Source of the DNA: Phycisphaerales bacterium
Lineage (GTDB): Bacteria > Planctomycetota > Phycisphaerae > UBA1845 > Fen-1342
DNA length: 38,195 nucleotides
Reading direction: 5' to 3'
Assembly (NCBI GenBank): GCA_016795025.1
Contig: JAEUIR010000015.1
Coordinates: 1 to 38,195 of the forward strand
Shown: one piece after another, positions 32,826-38,195 of the stretch
Layout of the letters: every line of letters starts with the position of its first letter
How positions within the stretch are numbered: position 1 is the first letter of the stretch
Notes under the pieces: model-generated
Databases searched by the model: none
What the model saw: the letters and a program-made list of their open reading frames with translations, nothing else
What the model was told of the DNA's origin: nothing
Translations under genes and position numbers: made by a program

Positions 32826-35303
32826 TCACTTGGAGGCCGATAGCCGATACGGTTCGTGGGCTTCAAACAATGCGATTCTCTGCCGAATGGTTGCGGCTTC
32901 GCCACTGCGGCCGGCGGCCTCGTATAGCTCAGCGGCGCGCTTTGCGTTGGCGCCCGCCCGCTCGAAATCACCACTGGCGGCTTGCGCCGTTGCCAGCACA
33001 TCAAGGACTTCCGCGGATTCTGTCGCCGAATTTTTCTGTACAGCTTCGATAAGCCGCAGCGCAAAGTCCGGCCGACGAACCTGATCGTCCGGTGCGGCCG
33101 CAGCGAGAAGCGCCATTTGAAGGGAGTACGCGCGCCGTCCATCTGGAGGTGTGCCTGGGGTTACGAATTGATTCAGCCGTTGCGCGGCGTCCTGATAGCG
33201 GCCGAGCGAGATCAGCGTCGCGACAAGCCGGTTGCCGGCCCGCCAGTATGCAGGGTCGATTTCGACTGCTTTCTCGAACGCGGCCAGGGCGTCCGCACGG
33301 CGGTTCAATCGGTCATACGCCGCGCCCAAGTTGTTCCACGCCGGCGCATCGAACGCATCAATCTCCACGGCGCGTCTGAGCTTCTCCGCAGCGATTTCGG
33401 CGCGGCCGGCGTCAAGATGCGCGCAGCCCAGATTGTTCCAATAGCGCGCGATACGCGGATGGACGGCGATCGCCTGCTCATAACGTAGGACAGCCTCGTC
33501 GAATTGACGCTGACGAAAATGGGTCACGCCCAGCCCGAACAACGCATCCGCATCAAATGGGTCGAATTCAACCGCTTTTTGAAATGCGGCTTGCGCCTCT
33601 GTCGTCTTTCCCTGACCGTCGCAGTGCTGCCCGAGCGCCCGCCACAGCATGCCCGACGAGGGGTTTTTCTCTAGGGCGCCGCGAACGACCGTCTCAGCTT
33701 CCCCCAGGCGGCGCGTTTGCGCGTACATCAGCGCCAGATTCGCAGCCGCTTCGTCGTATCCCGGATCATCGCGCAGCGCGGCTTGATACAGTTGCTCGGC
33801 TTCCGCGGGATCCTTGCCTTCCGCCAGCAACGCCTGCGCCAGATGCACCATCGCCTTGCCGTTGTTGGGCTCATCTTTCAATAGTGCGCGCAACACGCGG
33901 ATCGCATCCTCGTGTCGGCCGGCCTGGTTGTAAACCCAGCCCAGATCCGTGCGGGCCTGCGTGCGCTTCGGGTTTAGCTCCGCCGTCCGAATCAAATCGG
34001 CCGCCGCTTTATCAAACTGTCCGGCGCCGATATGCGCGTAAGCCCGACCTTTGTAGGCGAGATCGAGTTGCGGGTTTTTCTCGATTGTCCGCTGCCAGAA
34101 TGAATGCGCGTCTTTGAAGACAGGCGTGTATTGAACGCTCTGAAACGCCATCACGCCGGCCGTTGGAATCAGCAGGGCCGCGCCGACAAGCGCTCTCGCG
34201 CCGGGCGAACGGCCGGGCAGTACGGCCGCGCCCGCCGCGACAACCGCTGCGTAGAGCGCGACCAGCCCGTAGTAAACATAGTGGTCTGATACCCACGTCA
34301 CGCCGATATTGCCGAACGAGGCGATACCGACGATCGGCAGCAGGAACGCGCCGAAGCTCACAATACCCCAAAGCGTCCACGGAGGCATGCGCCGCCGCGC
34401 CACGAATAAAGCGACGGAGCAAATCGCGAGCAGCCCGATCGAGACCCAGGGTTCATAGTCGCGCGGTGATGCCGGCCATGTGGGATAAAACGGCGCGAGG
34501 TCGATCGGCAGCAGCGACTTACCGTAATACCAAAGCAGCGCTCCGGGCGCGACGAGCAAGCGCTGCGCGAATCCAAGATCATCCCGTTCGGCGTATTGAC
34601 GCTCCATCGCGGTGGTGATGACGACCGAAAGCGCCGCCATCGCCACGAACGGAATGAGCGGCAGAAGCGTGCGCCGCGCGGGAATGCGCTGAATCCAGAC
34701 CGCCGTCGAAAAAATCACGACCGGCAGCACCACCCACGTCGCCTTCGACAGGAGCGCGGCCGCGAACATCACCGCCGCCGCGACGTACCAGCCGATTTTC
34801 TCCCGCTGAAAATAGCGGGCCGCGCAGAGCATCGACAACAGGCCGAACGCTGTCGAAAGGGTATTCTTTCGCTGCGCGACCCACGCGACCGACATGACCT
34901 GAATCGGCGACACGGCGAACAGCAGCGCCACGGCGAACGCCGCGCCGACGCTCATTCCGAGCGCGCGCAGCAGGCACACCACAAGCATCGCGTTCAGCGC
35001 GTGCAGGGCGACGTTCACAACGTGATATCCGCGCGGCTCATCGCCCCAGAGTTGATACTCAACCCAGAAGCTGGTGAACGTCAAGGGGTAATACTGCGGC
35101 GACTCGGTCGTCAGCCAGATGCGCTTCAACCCATCGACCGAGCGCATGTGCAGATTATTCGAAATGTACGGCGTATCATCCCAATTCGTGAAACCGTTTG
35201 AAACCGACGGCCAATGCACCGCGGCCGCGATCGCGCCGACGGCGAAGAGGGCGATCCAGAATTGCGCGTGGGATTGACCGGGGCGTGGGGGTTGGGGGAT
35301 CAT
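32826..35303 (-). CDS. Polytopic membrane protein with C-terminal TPR array (GT-C/TMTC-like)
   Basis: The 825-residue product has about ten hydrophobic segments in residues 1-400 and at least ten TPR repeats in 410-800 (AAADLIRTAELNPKRTQART, AETVVRGALEKNPSSGMLWR, VLRYEQAIAVHPRIARYWNN, ALAAFEKAVEIDPAYWRAGN). The motif GFTNWDDTPYISNN after the first membrane segment is the Asp-bearing loop of GT-C glycosyltransferases such as TMTC and PMT-like proteins. It probably transfers a sugar from a lipid carrier to a protein or glycan outside the membrane, but activity is not proven by the motif alone. No strong ribosome binding site is seen before ATG 35303. Confidence 0.83.
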   Translation of the reverse strand: MIPQPPRPGQSHAQFWIALFAVGAIAAAVHWPSVSNGFTNWDDTPYISNNLHMRSVDGLKRIWLTTESPQYYPLTFTSFWVEYQLWGDEPRGYHVVNVALHALNAMLVVCLLRALGMSVGAAFAVALLFAVSPIQVMSVAWVAQRKNTLSTAFGLLSMLCAARYFQREKIGWYVAAAVMFAAALLSKATWVVLPVVIFSTAVWIQRIPARRTLLPLIPFVAMAALSVVITTAMERQYAERDDLGFAQRLLVAPGALLWYYGKSLLPIDLAPFYPTWPASPRDYEPWVSIGLLAICSVALFVARRRMPPWTLWGIVSFGAFLLPIVGIASFGNIGVTWVSDHYVYYGLVALYAAVVAAGAAVLPGRSPGARALVGAALLIPTAGVMAFQSVQYTPVFKDAHSFWQRTIEKNPQLDLAYKGRAYAHIGAGQFDKAAADLIRTAELNPKRTQARTDLGWVYNQAGRHEDAIRVLRALLKDEPNNGKAMVHLAQALLAEGKDPAEAEQLYQAALRDDPGYDEAAANLALMYAQTRRLGEAETVVRGALEKNPSSGMLWRALGQHCDGQGKTTEAQAAFQKAVEFDPFDADALFGLGVTHFRQRQFDEAVLRYEQAIAVHPRIARYWNNLGCAHLDAGRAEIAAEKLRRAVEIDAFDAPAWNNLGAAYDRLNRRADALAAFEKAVEIDPAYWRAGNRLVATLISLGRYQDAAQRLNQFVTPGTPPDGRRAYSLQMALLAAAAPDDQVRRPDFALRLIEAVQKNSATESAEVLDVLATAQAASGDFERAGANAKRAAELYEAAGRSGEAATIRQRIALFEAHEPYRLSASK

Positions 35304-35735
35304 AGGGTCGTGATTCTACTGCAAGGGCACAAAGCAGCCCTCGGACGCAAGGGGAAACAAGTGACGCGGGCAGACGACCCAATGAGCCAGGAAAGTCAGC
35401 CGCCACACCGCCGACCGCGCAGATGATGAACACCATCAACGCGAGCATGGCCGCCCAAAATCCCCAGCAGAATCCCCATCGTTTCGACCCGGCCCTCGCC
35501 ACCCAGCCTGCACGGATTCCGAAGCGGCCAAATGCGTCACAACGTTCCTCAAGAAGGCAGACGCTGGTTGACCGAAGGCGCGCACGACGCTTGCGCGCGT
35601 TACGGACCCTGAGCATGTTGTTCATGCTTGGGCGCCATGTTTGGTTATTGGAAACCCGTACGAGAACCATCGCGAGCGAAGCGGCTGCGGATCATTGAGC
35701 GGGTATTCGATTATCATCTTCCCGGAGCCTTCACA
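35304..35735. other. Gene-less region upstream of crcB
   Basis: A minus-strand frame of 164 codons (35670-35176) has one hydrophobic helix (FCWGFWAAMLALMVFIICAV) but overlaps the start of the TPR gene by 128 bases and is rich in Arg and Pro, so it is doubtful. I found no crcB-type fluoride riboswitch pattern in front of crcB. Confidence 0.35.
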
Positions 35736-36116
35736 GTGCAAAATGTGTTTTGGGTCGGCCTGGGCGGAATGATCGGGTCGATCGCGCGATATCTCGTAAG
35801 CCTCGCGATGCACGCCGCGCTCGGCTCGCGCTTTCCGTGGGGCACGCTGACCGTCAATCTGATCGGATGCGCCGCCATCGGCGCTTTCATGTATGCGATT
35901 GAAGACCGCCACCAGTTGCCGATCGCCATGCGTTTGTTCTTCGTCGTCGGCGTGCTCGGCGGATTCACGACGTTTTCCGCGTTCGGATTCGAGACGCTTG
36001 AACTCGTGCGTAAATCCCGTCTCGATCTCGCGGCCGGATATGTCGCAGTCAGCGTAATCGGCGGAATTCTGGCTGTCGCCGCCGGCCGGGCTGTGGCGGA
36101 ATCCATCGCGCGCTAA
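35736..36116 (+). CDS. crcB: Fluoride channel FluC/CrcB
   Basis: The 126-residue protein has the four-helix layout of Fluc channels, which export fluoride and protect the cell. Landmarks are GLGGMIGSIARYLVSL near the start, FPWGTLTVNLIGCAAIGAF (Asn in helix 2) and VGVLGGFTTFSAFGFETLEL, the phenylalanine-box region. It acts as a dual-topology dimer in the inner membrane. The start is GTG 35736 with GGAG nine bases upstream. The frame is open to 35628, but that would exceed the usual length of 120-130. Confidence 0.93.
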   Translation: MQNVFWVGLGGMIGSIARYLVSLAMHAALGSRFPWGTLTVNLIGCAAIGAFMYAIEDRHQLPIAMRLFFVVGVLGGFTTFSAFGFETLELVRKSRLDLAAGYVAVSVIGGILAVAAGRAVAESIAR

Positions 36117-36152
36117 TGTGGCGCCTCGAAAATATTGGTTCTTATCAATCGA

Positions 36153-36225
36153 GGGGAGCATCGGCGTCTCGCCGGTGTGGATACGGAATTTCGCACCGGC
36201 GCGACGCCGATGCTCCCCCACAAAC
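36153..36225. repeat. Inverted pair of family A elements after crcB
   Basis: GGGGAGCATCGGCGTC-TCGCCGG (36153-36177) faces its near reverse complement (36192-36225, GCACCGG…GCCGATGCTCCCCC-ACAAAC). The 3' flank ACAAAC matches the flank at 28594-28600. It lies between crcB and lpxB and could act as a 3' hairpin. Confidence 0.7.
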
Positions 36226-36356
36226 TTAGCTGGTGCGCGATTGACGTCTCGTTCCCCGTCCGACAGGATATTTCCCGCTTCCGCGCCGCCCCGGCATTTC
36301 ATCGCAGTCGCGCCAGACCTTTTGAAGTCTCGCAATCATTGCGTTAGCTTGCGACC

Positions 36357-37529
36357 ATGCCGCAGCCGCGACGCATCTTCATCTCCGTAGCCGAAGCTTC
36401 CGCCGATCTCCACGCGGCCGCGCTGGTGCGACACGCTCGCGAGGCATACCCGGAATGGGCGTTTTACGGTCTTACCGGCCCGCGCCTGCGCGAGCTCGGC
36501 GTGGAGACGGTCGCGGACCTGACTTCGCACGCGGCCATGCTCACCGGAGCGGTGCGAATCGCGCGCCGCGCCTGGAACATTCTGAACGATTGCGAACGCC
36601 GCTGGCGCGAAACGCGCCCGGATGTCGTCGTGCTGCTCGATTCTCCGGAGCTGCATCTTGGCGTGCCGGAACTCGGGCTGCACGGATTCGCGGGCCGCGC
36701 GAAAAAACTCGACATCCCCGTCGTGTATTACGTCGCGCCGCAGACGTGGGCCTCGCGGCCATGGCGAGAGCGGGCGATCGGCCGCGACGTTGATCGCCTC
36801 GCATGCATATTGCCGTTTGAGGAGGCTTATTTCCGGCAGCGTGGCATCCGAGCCGACTTCGTCGGGCACCCGCTATTCGAATCGCTGCGCCGCGAGCCGC
36901 GCGACGAGCGCTTCGTCGCCCGCGTTCGCTCGCCGCGCCGCCCGATCGTCACGCTCCTGCCCGGCTCGCGACGAGGCGTCGTAGACGCCGTGCTGCCGCT
37001 GCAATTGGATGTTGTGCGGCGACTGAGATCGCGGTTGGTGGATGTCGACTGCCTGATTTCCTGCGCGGATGACGAGCGCCGTGCGCAGATTCAAGCGGTT
37101 CTAAATCGTTACGAACTCGAAGCGGAGCTGCACATCGGTCGAAATGCCGATCTCCTCAACGCAGCCGATCTTGTGCTCGTTGCCAGCGGGACGGCCACGC
37201 TCGAAGTCGCGTTTCACCGCAAGCCGATGATCGTGATGTACCAGGCCGGCGGCAGTCTGCGCATCCCGTATGAGTTGCTTGGTCGTCGATTTCTGCGGAC
37301 GCCGCACCTTTCGCTCGTCAACATCCTGGGCGACGCTCGTGTTGTACCGGAATTCATGCCGTTCGTGCCGGACGCGGCGACGGTCGCCCGCGTCGCAGCG
37401 CAAATTCTCGCCGACGAAACCTGGCGAGCGTGCATGATCCGGCAGCTCGACGCGCTCGTGACGCCGCTTGAGCGAACCTCCGCGAGCGAGACGGTTTGCG
37501 CGATGGTGTCGCAAGCAATGAAATCTTGA
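36357..37529 (+). CDS. lpxB: Lipid-A-disaccharide synthase
   Basis: The 390-residue protein is LpxB, which joins UDP-2,3-diacylglucosamine and lipid X in lipid A synthesis at the inner membrane. Family features are ISVAEASADLHAAALV, YGLTGPRLRELGVE, VVVLLDSPELHLGV, YYVAPQTWASRPWRERAI, FVGHPLFE, TLLPGSRRG and VLVASGTATLEVAFHRKPMI. In the usual GEASGD motif both glycines are alanines here (AEASAD), a notable substitution at the first loop. LpxB indicates a lipid A-containing outer membrane. UMP kinase follows about 84 bp downstream on the same strand. Confidence 0.92.
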   Translation: MPQPRRIFISVAEASADLHAAALVRHAREAYPEWAFYGLTGPRLRELGVETVADLTSHAAMLTGAVRIARRAWNILNDCERRWRETRPDVVVLLDSPELHLGVPELGLHGFAGRAKKLDIPVVYYVAPQTWASRPWRERAIGRDVDRLACILPFEEAYFRQRGIRADFVGHPLFESLRREPRDERFVARVRSPRRPIVTLLPGSRRGVVDAVLPLQLDVVRRLRSRLVDVDCLISCADDERRAQIQAVLNRYELEAELHIGRNADLLNAADLVLVASGTATLEVAFHRKPMIVMYQAGGSLRIPYELLGRRFLRTPHLSLVNILGDARVVPEFMPFVPDAATVARVAAQILADETWRACMIRQLDALVTPLERTSASETVCAMVSQAMKS

Positions 37530-37613
37530 GCGAATCGCGGCGCGTTCGGAGTTTGGAATTGGCACGTCGCACGCGCTGCCCTATGATCGCTTCTGCACGA
37601 CAAGGACGGCGAC

Positions 37614-38195
37614 ATGTCACACACACACGGCGAGCGGCCGCAGTATCAACGAGTGTTGCTCAAGATCAGCGGCGAGGGCTTTTGCCCGCCGGGCGGATTT
37701 GGGATCAACCCGGAGGAACTGCACAACATTTCACGCGAGATCGCCGAAGTGCATCAGCTCGGCGTTCAGCTAGCCGTGGTCTGCGGTGGCGGAAATTTCC
37801 TGCGCGGGGCGCGCTTTGCGGAGACGCTCGGAATCGACCTGCCCACGGCCGATTACATGGGAATGCTCGCCACGGTGCTGAACGCGCTGGCGCTTCAGGA
37901 GGGTTTGGAGCGGCTCGGCTTGCGTACACGCGTCCAGAGCGCACTTTCCATCTCGCGCGTTTGCGAGCCGTTCATCCGCCGGCGCTGCATCCGCCACCTT
38001 GAAAAAGGGCGCATCGTCATGCTCGCGGCCGGCACGGGAAACCCGCACGTAACGACCGACTCGGCCGCGGCGCTGCGCGCGGCGGAGATTCACGCGGACG
38101 TATTACTGAAAGCCACGAAAGTGGACGGCGTGTACGACAGCGACCCGAAGAAAAACCCCACTGCAAAGCTTTATGGCCGGGTCGGCTATAACCAG
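37614..38195 (+). CDS. pyrH: UMP kinase (3'-partial, runs off the window)
   Basis: The first 194 residues of the bacterial amino-acid-kinase-type UMP kinase are present (full length usually about 240). Hallmarks are [52 protein letters not shown], then [51 protein letters not shown]. It phosphorylates UMP to UDP for nucleotide synthesis. ATG 37614 has AAGGA seven bases upstream. Confidence 0.97.
   Translation, partial: MSHTHGERPQYQRVLLKISGEGFCPPGGFGINPEELHNISREIAEVHQLGVQLAVVCGGGNFLRGARFAETLGIDLPTADYMGMLATVLNALALQEGLERLGLRTRVQSALSISRVCEPFIRRRCIRHLEKGRIVMLAAGTGNPHVTTDSAAALRAAEIHADVLLKATKVDGVYDSDPKKNPTAKLYGRVGYNQ

Noticed and set aside
35176-35670. 164-codon minus-strand ORF with one hydrophobic helix
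   Set aside because: Overlaps the TPR gene start by 128 bases, Arg/Pro-rich, with no homology-like pattern and no clear ribosome binding site.
35628-35735. Fluoride riboswitch in front of crcB
   Set aside because: The conserved crcB-motif bases were not found in the leader.

Overview
The window is a GC-rich stretch of a bacterial chromosome, most probably from the Planctomycetota (a Phycisphaerae-like lineage). The sequence signs for this are a HYExAFE-type protein, large secreted proteins ending in dockerin-like NNFDID modules, GACCLPDGTC cysteine repeats, a PEP-CTERM protein, a planctomycete-style prepilin with a C-terminal FFDGH motif, a squalene-cyclase-repeat periplasmic protein, and LpxB (so an LPS outer membrane). 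This taxonomic call is inferred from protein features only.

Layout. 1-4.1 kb: a 5'-partial hypothetical gene (-), a DJ-1/PfpI protein coupled to the HYExAFE protein, an SDR oxidoreductase (-), then yceH/DUF480 coupled to a GNAT acetyltransferase. 4.0-7.7 kb: Ada (-), a divergent lipoprotein, an ECF sigma factor and its zinc anti-sigma partner. 7.7-9.8 kb: an alpha/beta hydrolase coupled to a DUF3754 (TMEM143-like) membrane protein (-). 9.9-12.3 kb: a DegT-type sugar aminotransferase (-) divergent from a GT4 glycosyltransferase. 12.3-14.1 kb: a small defence region with an intact TIR-like effector and, 2 bp after it, a frameshifted remnant of a helicase-type restriction subunit.

14.17-14.53 kb (-): a stand-alone transcription unit without a convincing protein. 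It has an extended -10 promoter at one end and an intrinsic terminator at the other. In between, at least four hairpins show GGAGG in their loops and there are 16 GGA motifs. I read it as a CsrB/RsmZ-like decoy RNA, or a new class of GGAGG-loop RNA, and consider it the best candidate for something undescribed. It lies downstream of infA (-), which appears to start with TTG.

15.4-24.8 kb: exported proteins (PEP-CTERM DNRLRE protein, beta-helix/dockerin protein, prenyltransferase-repeat protein, zincin, lipoprotein SppA, DCC thiol oxidoreductase, and a 1054-residue cysteine-repeat/P-domain/dockerin protein with a clear terminator). 25-27.3 kb (-): a HipA-like kinase followed by a HIRAN protein, plus a two-zinc-ribbon protein. 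27.5-38.2 kb: a PrpB-like lyase, a secreted protein with an IPTL-like C-terminal anchor, a Nudix hydrolase, a zinc-ribbon membrane protein plus prepilin, a GT-C/TPR membrane protein, FluC/CrcB, LpxB and a 3'-truncated pyrH.

Two families of short interspersed palindromic repeats occur between genes throughout the window (about 5.5, 12.3, 27.4, 28.5, 30.5 and 36.2 kb). In one case a repeat supplies the stop codon of the preceding gene. No tRNA, rRNA, CRISPR array or intact insertion sequence was seen.
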